DNA from: Candidatus Sulfotelmatobacter sp.
GTDB taxonomy: Bacteria; Acidobacteriota; Terriglobia; Terriglobales; Acidobacteriaceae
NCBI GenBank assembly: GCA_030041215.1
Contig: JASHOH010000150.1
Span: forward strand, 1-57,585
Length of the DNA stretch: 57,585 bases
Direction: 5' to 3'
Shown here: positions 16,936 through 25,539 of the stretch, one piece after another
Position numbering within the stretch: position 1 is the first letter of the stretch
Layout: every line of letters starts with the position of its first letter
Made by a program: the position numbers and the translations under genes
Notes under the pieces: generated by a model
The model's input: the letters and a program-made list of their open reading frames with translations, nothing else
What the model was told of the DNA's origin: nothing
Database searches by the model: none

Positions 16936-18795
16936 ATGTTTCGCATTGCCGAGAAGAGCGACAAACCAGTAAATTCAAGCAGGAACTTCAACCTCCCCGG
17001 CACTGGGATGAACCTTACAACCTTAAACGACATCTTTTTTGCCGTCAGCGAGCGCAACGCCGATCGCGTGATGCTCCATAAAGAGGCCGGTGTCTGGCGG
17101 CCGATCTCCGCTTCGGAATTTTGCCGCAGCGTTGCCGGCGTCGCCAGTGCCTTGCGGGATTGGGGCGTTCGCAAAGGCGATCGGGTCGCCATCCTCGGCG
17201 AAAATCGTCCGGAGTGGTCCATTGCCGATTTTGCGGCGTTGCTGATCGGCGCCGTAACCGTTCCCATCTACTCCACGCTCACTGGCGACCAAACTGCTTA
17301 CATGCTGCGTGACTCCGGCGCAAAAATCATTTTCGTTTCCACCGAACATCAGTTGCGAAAAGTGCAATCGGTCTTGCCGCAGACGGAAGTAAGAAAAATG
17401 GTGACGATGGACGCAATTCAGTTTCCGCAGGAGCTTGCCACCACCTGTACACTGATGAGCGATCTGATGAACAGCGGCCCGGCTGTGCTCGACCCCGAAA
17501 CCGAAGCGCTCGCCCGCTCGATTCAGCCCGACGATCTGGCCACGATCATCTACACCTCGGGTACGACTGGAACGTCAAAGGGCGCGATGTTGACGCACGG
17601 CAATATGGCCTCGAACATTACTTGTTCGCTGCTCGGATTTGATATGCATCCGGGGCTGATCTCAATTTCGTTCCTGCCGCTGTCTCACGTCACCGCGCGC
17701 CACGTAGATTTCTCGCTCCTCTATCACGGGGTCGTTCTCGCCTACTGCCCGTATATCGAAAATCTTCCTGTGACCTTCCTCGAAGTGCGGCCCACTATTT
17801 GCGTTGCTGTGCCCCGAGTGTACGAAAAAATCTTCGCCAAAACCGAAATGCAGGCTCAGGGCTTTCCCAAGCGCGCAATCTACAATTGGGCGCTTTCCGT
17901 GGGACGCGCGAACAAACCCGCAATTCTCGCGGGAGGAACTCCAAATTCTCTGAGCTGGAAGTTAGCGAACAAGCTGGTCTTCTCAAAAATCCGCGAAGGT
18001 CTGGGCGGCAGGGTTGAAGTCTTTATCTCCGGCGGCGCACCGCTGGGCCGTGAGCTCGGGGAATGGTACGCCACCCTCGGCATTCGCATTCATGAAGGAT
18101 ATGGGCTCACCGAAACCTCTCCCGTCATTGCGGTGAACACGCCCGTCAATCATCGCATCGGCACGGTAGGCAAAATCATGAGCAATCTCGAAGTCCGCAT
18201 TGCCGAAGATGGCGAAATTCTGGTGCGCGGCCCCTCCGTTTTCAAGGGCTACTGGAACCGTCCGGAAGAAACGCAGAACGCCTTCAACAACGGCTGGTTC
18301 AAGACGGGCGATATCGGCAATATCGATGCTGACGGATACCTTTCAGTAACCGATCGCAAGAAAGAACTGATCAAGACCTCAGGCGGAAAATTCATCGCGC
18401 CGCAGCCGATTGAGAACTCCCTGAAGCTGAGCCCGCTGGTCGGAACGCCCGTGATCATTGGCGACAAAAGAAAATTTGCCTGCGCGTTGATTTCTCCCAA
18501 CTTTGCCGTTCTGGAGGAGTGGGCGCGCAGCAGCGGCATCGCATTTTCTTCGCGTCTCGAACTCGTCGGCCATCCGAAGGTGCAGGAGCTTTACGATGAA
18601 ATCGTGGAAAACATAAACCAGAATCTGGCCCGCTTCGAAAAGCTGAAACGAGTGATCGTCGTCCCTGACGATTTCACCAGCGACAACGGCGCGCTCACGC
18701 CGACGCTCAAGCTGCGCCGCAGAGTCATCGAAGAACGCTACCGCAAGCAGATCGACGAACTCTACGCCGAGGCGGAAGCAGTCAACGCGCCATGA
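16936..18795 (+). CDS. Long-chain acyl-CoA synthetase (AMP-forming)
   Basis: AMP-dependent ligase that activates fatty acids to acyl-CoA through an acyl-adenylate. The first ATG (16936) gives 619 residues; an internal ATG at 17008 (MNLTTLNDIFF) gives 595 and matches the usual family start better. Motifs: ATP-binding YTSGTTGTSKGAMLTHGN, the A5 motif GYGLTETSP, A7 (FKTGDIG), A8 (VTDRKKELIKTSGGKFIAPQ) and a C-terminal catalytic lysine region with TLKLRRRVIEERY. It resembles the FadD15-like group. A 77-residue frame overlaps its stop by 4 bp. Confidence 0.93.
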   Translation: MFRIAEKSDKPVNSSRNFNLPGTGMNLTTLNDIFFAVSERNADRVMLHKEAGVWRPISASEFCRSVAGVASALRDWGVRKGDRVAILGENRPEWSIADFAALLIGAVTVPIYSTLTGDQTAYMLRDSGAKIIFVSTEHQLRKVQSVLPQTEVRKMVTMDAIQFPQELATTCTLMSDLMNSGPAVLDPETEALARSIQPDDLATIIYTSGTTGTSKGAMLTHGNMASNITCSLLGFDMHPGLISISFLPLSHVTARHVDFSLLYHGVVLAYCPYIENLPVTFLEVRPTICVAVPRVYEKIFAKTEMQAQGFPKRAIYNWALSVGRANKPAILAGGTPNSLSWKLANKLVFSKIREGLGGRVEVFISGGAPLGRELGEWYATLGIRIHEGYGLTETSPVIAVNTPVNHRIGTVGKIMSNLEVRIAEDGEILVRGPSVFKGYWNRPEETQNAFNNGWFKTGDIGNIDADGYLSVTDRKKELIKTSGGKFIAPQPIENSLKLSPLVGTPVIIGDKRKFACALISPNFAVLEEWARSSGIAFSSRLELVGHPKVQELYDEIVENINQNLARFEKLKRVIVVPDDFTSDNGALTPTLKLRRRVIEERYRKQIDELYAEAEAVNAP

Positions 18796-19025
18796 ATTCC
18801 GCTACTGGCAAATTGCCGGTCGCGCCTCCCCGTAAGCGTCGTCGCCCAATTGCAATACTTGCACTATGCATCGCCCTTATCACCCTACTGTTACCGCGCG
18901 AAGAGCTGAAGGACGCACTCATCAGCCCGGCCCTCAGCCATGCTTCGTTCGAAAGCGAGCCCGGGGCCTGGCACCGGTTTCGACTGGTACACTTCATGGC
19001 AGAGGTGCTGGCGCTGGCATCCTGA
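18792..19025 (+). CDS. Possible small membrane protein coupled to acyl-CoA synthetase
   Basis: 77 residues starting at an ATG that overlaps the preceding stop codon as ATGA, a common sign of translational coupling. It has a proline/arginine-rich start, one hydrophobic helix (PIAILALCIALITLLLP) and a short soluble tail. I do not recognise it. Its composition is compatible with coding but not compelling, and it has no ribosome-binding site of its own. Confidence 0.38.
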   Translation: MNSATGKLPVAPPRKRRRPIAILALCIALITLLLPREELKDALISPALSHASFESEPGAWHRFRLVHFMAEVLALAS

Positions 19026-19074
19026 AGGAGATTAGCATTCGCGTCCCCTCATGTTTGTTCGCTACAATTAGGTC

Positions 19075-19848
19075 ATGAACGATGCACTCATTATTTCTGG
19101 CCGTTCCTTCCGCTCCCGCCTGATCGTCGGCACGGGAAAATACAAGTCGTTTCAGGAAACCGCTCGCGCTCTCGAGGCCAGCGGCGCCGAGATGGTCACA
19201 GTCGCGGTTCGCCGCGTAAATCTCGACCGCAGCAAAGAATCGTTGCTCGACTACATCGATCCCAAGAAGTATTTTCTGCTGCCCAACACTGCCGGATGCT
19301 ACACCGCCGATGAAGCTATTCGCGCGGCGCGCCTTGGGCGCGAAGTCGGATTGTCCGACTGGGTGAAACTGGAAGTCATCGGCGACCAGGCCACACTTTA
19401 CCCGGACATTCAGGCAACGCTCGAAGCCACGCGCGTGCTGGTCAGCGAAGGCTTTACGGTTTTGCCCTACACATCTGACGACATCGTCTTCGCCAAACGC
19501 TTGATCGAAGCAGGCGCAGCGGCCGTCATGCCGCTGGGCGCGCCCATAGGCAGTGGCATGGGTATTCAGAACCAGGCAAACATTCGCATTCTGCGCGAGA
19601 TGATCACGGGAGTTCCATTGATCGTTGATGCGGGCGTAGGAACCGCTTCCGATGCTGCAATCGCAATGGAGCTCGGAGCCGACGCGGTTCTGATGAACAC
19701 AGGAATCGCGAATGCTCAGGATCCCATGCTGATGGCTGAAGCCATGCAGCATGCGGTGCTCGCTGGACGTCAGGCTTATCTTGCCGGCCGCATGCCCAAG
19801 AAGTTGTACGCGACTGCGAGTTCACCGCTGGAAGGCGTGGTGCGGTAA
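19075..19848 (+). CDS. thiG: Thiazole synthase
   Basis: 257 residues. ThiG builds the thiazole phosphate ring of thiamine from deoxyxylulose phosphate, dehydroglycine/iminoglycine and ThiS thiocarboxylate. Visible signatures: [14 protein letters not shown] at the start, [14 protein letters not shown], Schiff-base K98 in [28 protein letters not shown] and [20 protein letters not shown]. The length is normal and no residue seems missing. No thiS, thiF, thiO or thiH gene is next to it, so the sulfur carrier must be encoded elsewhere. It lies 49 bp after the small frame on the same strand. Confidence 0.96.
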   Translation: MNDALIISGRSFRSRLIVGTGKYKSFQETARALEASGAEMVTVAVRRVNLDRSKESLLDYIDPKKYFLLPNTAGCYTADEAIRAARLGREVGLSDWVKLEVIGDQATLYPDIQATLEATRVLVSEGFTVLPYTSDDIVFAKRLIEAGAAAVMPLGAPIGSGMGIQNQANIRILREMITGVPLIVDAGVGTASDAAIAMELGADAVLMNTGIANAQDPMLMAEAMQHAVLAGRQAYLAGRMPKKLYATASSPLEGVVR

Positions 19849-19863
19849 CTGCGGAATGGAGTA

Positions 19864-19927
19864 ATCGGGCGATTGAGTGATCGGGTGATTGGACGATCGA
19901 AGCCTCGGGTTTTTCCAATCGCCCGAT
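19864..19927. repeat. Inverted repeat downstream of thiG
   Basis: ATCGGGCGATTG (19864-19875) and its exact complement CAATCGCCCGAT (19916-19927) flank a 40-nt centre that repeats GATCGGGTGATTGG-like words. It sits between convergent thiG and the small exported-protein gene. It could form a stem in transcripts from either side, but it has no U-run typical of intrinsic terminators. Confidence 0.55.
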
Positions 19928-20002
19928 CGCACAATCAGCCAATTTCGATCACCACAACAGAGACTCGGTGCGAAGCCACCCCAAAATCTCAGCGCACAAC
20001 TC

Positions 20003-20332
20003 TCACAGCATCTTCATGCTATCCACGTGAATCGAGTCGCCCATTACGTGCCCGGTAGCAGCAATGTGGTGCCCTTCATGACCTTTCAGCGCGTCGGGAT
20101 TCTCCACCGTCAGAACCTTTTGGTCCTGATCCGTCACGATCACCATCTTTGCGCCCTTCTCCAGGCATTTCTTGGTGCATGCCTCAGCCGCAGCGCTCGC
20201 GCCCTTAGCGCCGCACTTATCGTCAGTTACCCACCCATTGACGGTCGTGCTCTTCCCCATTTCGTCGAACGCCAACGCTGTCAGAGCGAACACACATGAC
20301 AGCGCAAGACAAAGCACTAGCAGTTTTCTCAT
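20003..20332 (-). CDS. Small secreted hypothetical protein
   Basis: 109 residues with a clear signal peptide (MRKLLVLCLALSCVFALTAL, cleavage near AFA). The mature part has cysteines in TDDKCGAKG and EACTKKCLEKGA and a pattern VTDQDQKVLTVENPDALKGH then GHHIAATGHVMGDSIHVDSM. This is the domain style of small acidobacterial exported proteins with an OB-like fold. The start is supported by AAGGAG 7 nt upstream. The two cysteine-containing motifs might bind a metal or form a disulfide. The function is unknown. Confidence 0.85.
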   Translation of the reverse strand: MRKLLVLCLALSCVFALTALAFDEMGKSTTVNGWVTDDKCGAKGASAAAEACTKKCLEKGAKMVIVTDQDQKVLTVENPDALKGHEGHHIAATGHVMGDSIHVDSMKML

Positions 20333-20498
20333 GGCAACTCTCCTTTCTAATTCCCCAGCAAATCAAGCGGGATGACGAGAATTCCAAATCGCTCCACATC
20401 CCATTGGCAGGCGAATTTAAGCCGAACTATATCACAGGCAAAGATTCCGGATGTCACGGAGGCGCGGATTGCAGAAGCCTTGAGGCGCCGGAACTTTA

Positions 20499-20969
20499 TT
20501 ACTTCTTTGCGGCGTTGCTCGCGGGCGGCGTTGACGCTGGAGGAGCGGGTGGAACGTACACGTACTCACCAGGCCGGGCGTAGCGCAGTTGCTCACGCGC
20601 TTCCTTCTCGATTGCCTTCTCGTCGGTTTTGAGCGCCTGAATCTTCCGCTCGTAGGCCTCGTTTTCCTCGCGCACGCCTGCGATCTTCTTCTGCAGGCTC
20701 TCGTATTCGAAGCGCTTTTGCTTGTAAATGACTATGCCGTTGGCGCCAAACATTACGTGCACGAACAACAGCACCGTCAAAGTGCCCACTATCACTGTCG
20801 CGATGCGGCGTCGCAAAGCATAAATCCGGGACGCATAAGGACGCATGGGTTCGATCCACGAGACCGCCAAAGCTTCGGCTTGCGGAGCTTTCCGCGCGAG
20901 TGCCCGCAGTCCGTCCTCCGGACTGGGAATTCTGCGAATTGTCAACACGTTCTTCATTCGAAGATCCAT
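20499..20969 (-). CDS. FtsB/DivIC-family septum-formation protein
   Basis: 156 residues. After about 55 cytoplasmic residues there is one membrane helix (IATVIVGTLTVLLFVHVMFG), then a coiled coil (YKQKRFEYESLQKKIAGVRE and following) and the conserved EKEAREQLRYARPGEYVYV block. FtsB/DivIC proteins bridge FtsL and FtsQ in the divisome. The tail is rich in Pro/Ala. The start overlaps the end of the phosphohexomutase gene by 16 bp, so the two are co-transcribed; MKNVLTIRRIP five codons in is an alternative start. Confidence 0.85.
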   Translation of the reverse strand: MDLRMKNVLTIRRIPSPEDGLRALARKAPQAEALAVSWIEPMRPYASRIYALRRRIATVIVGTLTVLLFVHVMFGANGIVIYKQKRFEYESLQKKIAGVREENEAYERKIQALKTDEKAIEKEAREQLRYARPGEYVYVPPAPPASTPPASNAAKK

Positions 20970-22360
20970 TGCTTGGCCACGGCGCTCAGCTTCTCAAGAT
21001 CGCCCTCGCTGCGCGCCTCCGAATAGACACGAACCACCGGTTCCGTTCCTGAGAGCCGGTAGCATACCCACGAGCCGTCGTCGAAGATCAGCTTCAACCC
21101 ATCGGTGCGGACAGCCTGGCAGACACGGCGTCCGGCCAGTTTCCTCGGATCAGACTTCAGCTTCTCAGTGAACTTCGCCTTGACCTCGGGCGTCAAGCGG
21201 AAGTTCTCGCGGCGAGGATAATAGGAACCAACTTGGTTACACAGCTCTCCGAGTTGGTCGCGCAGTGACTTGCCGCGGCGCGCCACCATCTCGCAGCAGA
21301 GCAGGCCAGCGAGCACGCCGTCTTTCTCCGGTACATGATGGCGGATCGACAGCCCCGCGCTCTCTTCCCCGCCGATGGCGATCTTATCCTGCATGATCAG
21401 TTCGCCAATGTATTTGAAGCCGACCGGCGTCTCGTGGAGCTCAACATCGCGTGCATTGGCGATGGCGTTGATGAGGTTCGTGGTCGCGACCGATTTCGCG
21501 ACGCCATTTTTCCAGCCGCGGCTTTCAACCAGATAGTCGAATAAGAGAGCGATGACGTAGTTCGGCTGGAGGAAAGTTCCATCGCCGTCAAGAATGCCGA
21601 AGCGATCGGCATCGCCGTCGGTGGCAATGCCGATGTGTGCTCCGCTCGAACGCATCTGCTGGCGCAGATCTTCGAGCAGGTGATCGTCGGGTTCGGGAGC
21701 GTGGCCGCCGAACAGAACGTCGCGGTAGTCGTGAACGGTTGAGACGTTCACGCCGGCATCGCGTAGAAGATCGTCGGAGTATCCGCGCGCGGCGCCCCAC
21801 ATCGGATCGAAGCAGACGCGCAGGTTGGCTTTGCGGATCACGTCGAGGTCGATGATCTCGCGCAGGCGCTTGAGATATGGCGGTTTGACGTCGAGTGATT
21901 CCCTGTTGGCTGAGCCTGTGCCATTTGGGCTTGATGCGCTTTGATCGGCTGTGATGATCTCGGCCTCGATCTTCTTCGTCACCTCAGGCAGCGCGGGACA
22001 GCCATCGGGCGTGGAAAACTTGATGCCGTTGTACTCGGGAGGATTGTGCGAGGCAGTAAAGTTAATTACACCGTCAGACTTGGTTTGGATAACAGCGTAG
22101 GCGAACGCAGGAGTGGGAGCTGCATCGCTGACAACCAGAGGCGTGATTCCATGAGATGAAAGGATTTCAGCGGCGATCGAGCAGAATGTCTCGCCCAGGA
22201 AGCGGGGATCGCGGCCGACGATTATGCGCGCCCCTTGCGGATTCTGCCCGGAAACGTAGCGAGCAATTCCGGTTACCGCACGGCGCACATTGGCGAAGGT
22301 AAACTCTTCCGCCATGATGGCGCGCCAGCCCGACGTGCCGAACTTGATTTGAGTTAGCAT
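20954..22360 (-). CDS. Phosphohexomutase (phosphoglucomutase/phosphomannomutase family)
   Basis: 468 residues of the alpha-D-phosphohexomutase superfamily, interconverting sugar 1- and 6-phosphates. The start FGTSGWRAIMAEEF, phosphoserine S104 in TASHNPPEYNGIKF, metal loop ATDGDADRFGILDGDG, sugar-binding GGEESAG and phosphate-binding RLSGTEPVVRVYSEA are all visible. The exact substrate (glucose, mannose or glucosamine) cannot be fixed from motifs. It is upstream of the FtsB-like gene in an overlapping pair and divergent from cutA. Confidence 0.94.
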   Translation of the reverse strand: MLTQIKFGTSGWRAIMAEEFTFANVRRAVTGIARYVSGQNPQGARIIVGRDPRFLGETFCSIAAEILSSHGITPLVVSDAAPTPAFAYAVIQTKSDGVINFTASHNPPEYNGIKFSTPDGCPALPEVTKKIEAEIITADQSASSPNGTGSANRESLDVKPPYLKRLREIIDLDVIRKANLRVCFDPMWGAARGYSDDLLRDAGVNVSTVHDYRDVLFGGHAPEPDDHLLEDLRQQMRSSGAHIGIATDGDADRFGILDGDGTFLQPNYVIALLFDYLVESRGWKNGVAKSVATTNLINAIANARDVELHETPVGFKYIGELIMQDKIAIGGEESAGLSIRHHVPEKDGVLAGLLCCEMVARRGKSLRDQLGELCNQVGSYYPRRENFRLTPEVKAKFTEKLKSDPRKLAGRRVCQAVRTDGLKLIFDDGSWVCYRLSGTEPVVRVYSEARSEGDLEKLSAVAKQWIFE

Positions 22361-22451
22361 GAAGTGTCTTTCTTAAGAAGTTCGTTAGGTGCTCACGGCC
22401 GCTCCTTTGGTTGTTGAGGGCTTAGGGCCGAAAGCTGAAAGCCGATTTTAT

Positions 22452-22796
22452 ATGACCGACAAACGGATCGTCCTTACCACCGCCGGTTCGGAGGAGGAAG
22501 CGCGGAAGATTGCGCGGGCGCTAATCGGGCGGCAGCTTGCGGCTTGCGTGAACATTGTGCCGCAGGTTAGGTCGATTTACCGCTGGCAAGGAAAAGTCGA
22601 AGAAGCGCAAGAGTGGTTGCTGATTGTTAAGACAACAGAATCGGCGTTCGACAAAGTGAGAAGAGCGATTGCTGCACTTCATTCTTACGATTTGCCGGAA
22701 TGCATTTGTCTGCCGGTTGAGGACGGATCTGCCGAGTATCTGAATTGGATTGGGGAATCGGTGGAAGGGCAAAAACCTAAAGGCAAAAAATCTTAA
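22452..22796 (+). CDS. cutA: CutA divalent-ion tolerance protein
   Basis: 114 residues from the ATG at 22452 (MTDKRIVLTTAGSEEEARKI); an in-frame start at 22389 would add 21 unrelated residues. The family pattern is complete: ALIGRQLAACVNIVPQVRSI, YRWQGKVEEAQEWLLIVKTT and HSYDLPECICLPVEDGSAEYL. CutA proteins form very stable trimers and are linked to copper/divalent metal tolerance, though their exact role remains debated. The gene is divergent from the phosphohexomutase gene. Confidence 0.93.
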   Translation: MTDKRIVLTTAGSEEEARKIARALIGRQLAACVNIVPQVRSIYRWQGKVEEAQEWLLIVKTTESAFDKVRRAIAALHSYDLPECICLPVEDGSAEYLNWIGESVEGQKPKGKKS

Positions 22797-22840
22797 AGCA
22801 CTGAGAATGCCAAGAAAGGCCGCGAAGAGCGCAAGGCTTT

Positions 22841-22886
22841 TGTAGGGACAGCCGCCTCGGCTGTCCGCTCGAGCGAAGCTCGACTC
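22841..22886. repeat. Palindromic extragenic repeat, copy 1
   Basis: TGTAGGGACAGCCGCCTCGG followed by CTGTCCGCTCGAGCGAAGCTCGACTCC. It is the reverse complement, with a few changes, of the element at 53798-53842. Each contains two small palindromes (GGACAGCCG...CGGCTGTCC and TCGAGC...GCTCGA). It lies between convergent cutA and the cystathionine gamma-synthase gene. Confidence 0.65.
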
Positions 22887-22892
22887 CTTTTC

Positions 22893-24047
22893 CTAAATTG
22901 CCGCCAGCCCGTGACCCAGATCATCAAGTATGTCTTCGATATTCTCGATCCCCACGGAAATCCTCACCATGCCATCGGTGATCCCGATCGCTTTCCTTCC
23001 CTTCTGCCCCAGCGCGGCGTGAGTCATCGTCGCTGGATGCGAAATCAGCGTTTCCACTCCCCCAAGCGATTCTCCCAGCGAGCAGACGCGCAGTTTTTTC
23101 AGCATCTTGTTCGCGTTTTTGAACGATCCGGTTTCGAACGTGATCATCGCTCCGAATCCGCTCATCTGCCGCTTGGCAAGTTCGTGTTGGGGATGATCGG
23201 GCAAGCCCGGGTAAAAAACTTTGCTCACCTTCTTGTGCTTCGCCAAAAAATTCGCCACGGCGCGGCCGTTGCGGTCGTGAATTTCCATGCGGACGGCCAG
23301 GGTTTTCACCCCGCGCAGAACCAGCCAGCACTCGAACGGAGAAAGAATCGCCCCCGCTGCCTTCTGCAAAAAAGCCAGCTTTTCTGCCTGCTCGGGCTTG
23401 CTGCAAACCACGACTCCGCCGAGGCCGTCGCTGTGGCCGTTCAAAAATTTTGTGGTCGAGTGAATCACCATGTCCGCGCCCAGCGCAAGCGGCTGCTGAA
23501 AATACGGCGACATGAACGTGTTGTCGACGACCAGTTCGACTTTACGCCGGCGGCAAATCTGGCTGATGGCTTTCAGATCGCTGATGCGCATTAGCGGATT
23601 GGTCGGCGTCTCGACATAAACCATGCGCGTGTTCTTGCGAATGGCCCGGTCGACGTTTCCGGCTTCAGTCGTGTCGATAAAAGAAAATTCCAGGCCAAAA
23701 TTTTTCAACACCTGTGTGAAAAGGCGAGGGGTACCCCCGTAGAGGTCGTTTCCACAGACGACGTGATCGCCCGCGTTCAGCAGGCTGGCAACGGCATTAA
23801 TGGCCGCCATGCCGCTGGCGAATACCGGGGCGGCGATGCCGCCTTCGAGCGAGGCCAAGTTCTGCTCGAGGCGGGTGCGCGTGGGGTTCGAGACGCGGGA
23901 GTATTCGTATCCTTTGTGCTTGCCGATGCCCTGTTGCACGTAAGTCGAGGTTGCGTAGATCGGGACGGTGACCGCGCCGGTGAGCGGGTCGGGCGCTTGT
24001 CCGTCGTGGATGGCGCGGGTGGCGAAGCCGAGTTTCTTTTGTTTCAT
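22893..24047 (-). CDS. Cystathionine gamma-synthase / gamma-lyase family enzyme
   Basis: 384-residue PLP enzyme of the Cys/Met metabolism family. Visible: YEYSRVSNPTRTRLE, substrate-loop ASGMAAINAV, YGGTPRLF, VDNTFMSPYFQQPLALGAD and PLP lysine K200 in HSTTKFLNGHSD. The C-terminal SLGGVETLISHPATMTHAAL and DGMVRISVGIE motifs are intact. Synthase (methionine direction) and lyase (reverse transsulfuration) cannot be separated by motif alone. A cysteine synthase/cystathionine beta-synthase-like gene lies 494 bp upstream on the same strand, so sulfur amino-acid conversion is the local theme. Confidence 0.92.
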   Translation of the reverse strand: MKQKKLGFATRAIHDGQAPDPLTGAVTVPIYATSTYVQQGIGKHKGYEYSRVSNPTRTRLEQNLASLEGGIAAPVFASGMAAINAVASLLNAGDHVVCGNDLYGGTPRLFTQVLKNFGLEFSFIDTTEAGNVDRAIRKNTRMVYVETPTNPLMRISDLKAISQICRRRKVELVVDNTFMSPYFQQPLALGADMVIHSTTKFLNGHSDGLGGVVVCSKPEQAEKLAFLQKAAGAILSPFECWLVLRGVKTLAVRMEIHDRNGRAVANFLAKHKKVSKVFYPGLPDHPQHELAKRQMSGFGAMITFETGSFKNANKMLKKLRVCSLGESLGGVETLISHPATMTHAALGQKGRKAIGITDGMVRISVGIENIEDILDDLGHGLAAI

Positions 24048-24300
24048 TTTTGGGATCGGGAGGGTACCCCCTATCTTGCGATCCTTTAGAGTGTTGATTT
24101 TAGCGGGAAAATCTGAATTGATCTATGTGGGTCAATGGGTTACGGGTAAAATCTTGGGAGTAAATAACTTACGGGTCGAGATAGCGATATTAGCTTATGG
24201 CTATTATGTTTCGCTGTCTGCACACTTTGAGCATTGCGCGAATTCGCGTGGAAGTCAAGCGAAAACGATCACACTAAAGAGCAAACACGGGGACAAGAAA

Positions 24301-24471
24301 ATGTATGTCGATCGCCGTGTGCGCGATGCAGGCGAGTACGTCGGGTTTCGGCATTACATTCACATGAATCCCGTGCAGAGAGGATTGGTTGTCGACCCTG
24401 AGGAGTACCCTTTCAGTTCGGCTCGGTTAAGATTGGATAAGGTCCCGCAGGGGCTAAAGCCCAGAGCCTAG
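24301..24471 (+). pseudogene. Remnant of a REP-associated (Y1-type) transposase
   Basis: The last about 56 codons of an open frame read RRVRDAGEYVGFRHYIHMNP, then VQRGLVVDPEEYPFSSARLR and DKVPQGLKPRA. The YIHMNPVQRGLV and YPFSSAR blocks are the C-terminal signature of RAYT/IS200-like transposases. The catalytic HUH and tyrosine region is absent; the sequence upstream in the same frame shows no homology I can see and runs into the reverse strand of the cystathionine gene. It is therefore a 3' remnant. Its end overlaps REP-like palindromes. Confidence 0.75.
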
Positions 24472-24501
24472 CCCTCCCGCTAATACAGGCCTCAAGGCCT
24501 G
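24444..24501. repeat. REP-like palindromes next to the RAYT remnant
   Basis: GGGCTAAAGCCC (24451-24462) is a palindrome with a 5-bp stem, and CAGGCCT/AGGCCTG (24486-24501) is a 7-bp stem with a 2-nt loop. The core GGGCTTTAGCCC type recurs at 50499-50512 and, as GGCTCGGCTTTAGCCGAGCC, at 41317-41336. RAYT transposases normally mobilise such palindromes. Confidence 0.6.
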
Positions 24502-24541
24502 CCCCACCTTTCTTGTGCAGCCAGAGGTCTTGCTCCGGGTT

Positions 24542-25495
24542 CTAGACTCCGCCTTCGAAGATTTTCTTAGATAAATACCTTTCAGCCGAATCCGGAATAA
24601 TCGTCGCCACTCGCTTCCCTACTCCTAGCCGCTTCGCTACCTGCACGGCTGCGAACACCGCCGCTCCGGCGCTGGAGCCGGCCAGCACACCTTGCTTGGC
24701 GGCCAATTGCTTCACCGTGTCAAAGGCGTCTGCGTCGTTCACCATGATGATTTCGTCGCAAACCGACGCGTCGAACGTCTTCGGGATGAAGCTGACGCCG
24801 ATGCCTTCGACCTTGTGCGGGCCGGGCTCGCCGCCTTGCAGGATCGATCCCTGGGTTTCGACCGCGACGGTGTGCACGCCGGGAGCGTGCTCCTTCATGT
24901 AGCGGGCAACTCCGGTGAAGGTGCCGCAGGTGCCGCAGCCGACGACGACGGCGTCGACTTTGCCATCCATCTGTTCGTAGAGTTCGGCGGCAGTGGTTTC
25001 GTAGTGGTAGTCGGGGTTGGCCATGTTTTCGAACTGTCCGGCCATGAAGGCGGTGGGATCGGTGGCAACGAGTTCTTTGGCGCGGCGGATGGCGCCCGCC
25101 ATACCTTCAGAGTCAGGAGTACGTTCGACCTGCGCGCCCAGCGCGCGCATGATGATGACTTTTTCCTGAGAAAAATTTTCGGGGACGAAGAGCTTGACTT
25201 TGTATCCGCGGTTGACGCCGATGAGCGCCAGGCCGATGCCGGTGTTGCCCGCGGTGGCTTCGACGATGGTGCCTCCGGGGCGGAGCTGGCCCTGCTGCTC
25301 GGCGCGGCGGATGATGCCAATGGCGGCGCGGTCTTTTACGCTGCCTCCGGGGTTGAGATATTCGAGCTTGGCGAAGAGCTCGGCGGACCCTGGCGGAGTG
25401 AGGCGTTTGAGCCTGAGCAGCGGAGTTCCGCCAACCAGTTCGGTGATGTCGTCGGCAACGGCGAGGCGGGCAAGTTCGGAATTTTTCAGGTGCAC
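24542..25495 (-). CDS. Cysteine synthase / cystathionine beta-synthase-like enzyme
   Basis: 317-residue fold-type II PLP enzyme. K54 in NPGGSVKDRAA binds PLP; the substrate loop is EATAGNTGIGLAL, the phosphate cup is GCGTCGTFTG, and GVLAGSSAGAAV lines the cofactor ring. O-acetylserine sulfhydrylase (CysK/CysM) and CBS without regulatory domains look alike here. The VEGIGVSFIPKTFD segment is seen in cysteine synthases. With the gamma-synthase/lyase gene downstream it could also serve transsulfuration. The length is normal and all motifs are intact. Confidence 0.9.
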   Translation of the reverse strand: MHLKNSELARLAVADDITELVGGTPLLRLKRLTPPGSAELFAKLEYLNPGGSVKDRAAIGIIRRAEQQGQLRPGGTIVEATAGNTGIGLALIGVNRGYKVKLFVPENFSQEKVIIMRALGAQVERTPDSEGMAGAIRRAKELVATDPTAFMAGQFENMANPDYHYETTAAELYEQMDGKVDAVVVGCGTCGTFTGVARYMKEHAPGVHTVAVETQGSILQGGEPGPHKVEGIGVSFIPKTFDASVCDEIIMVNDADAFDTVKQLAAKQGVLAGSSAGAAVFAAVQVAKRLGVGKRVATIIPDSAERYLSKKIFEGGV

Positions 25496-25539
25496 GTTAC
25501 AGGGTAAGTGCGGGGGTTGGGGGGCGTCAATGGAAGCGC

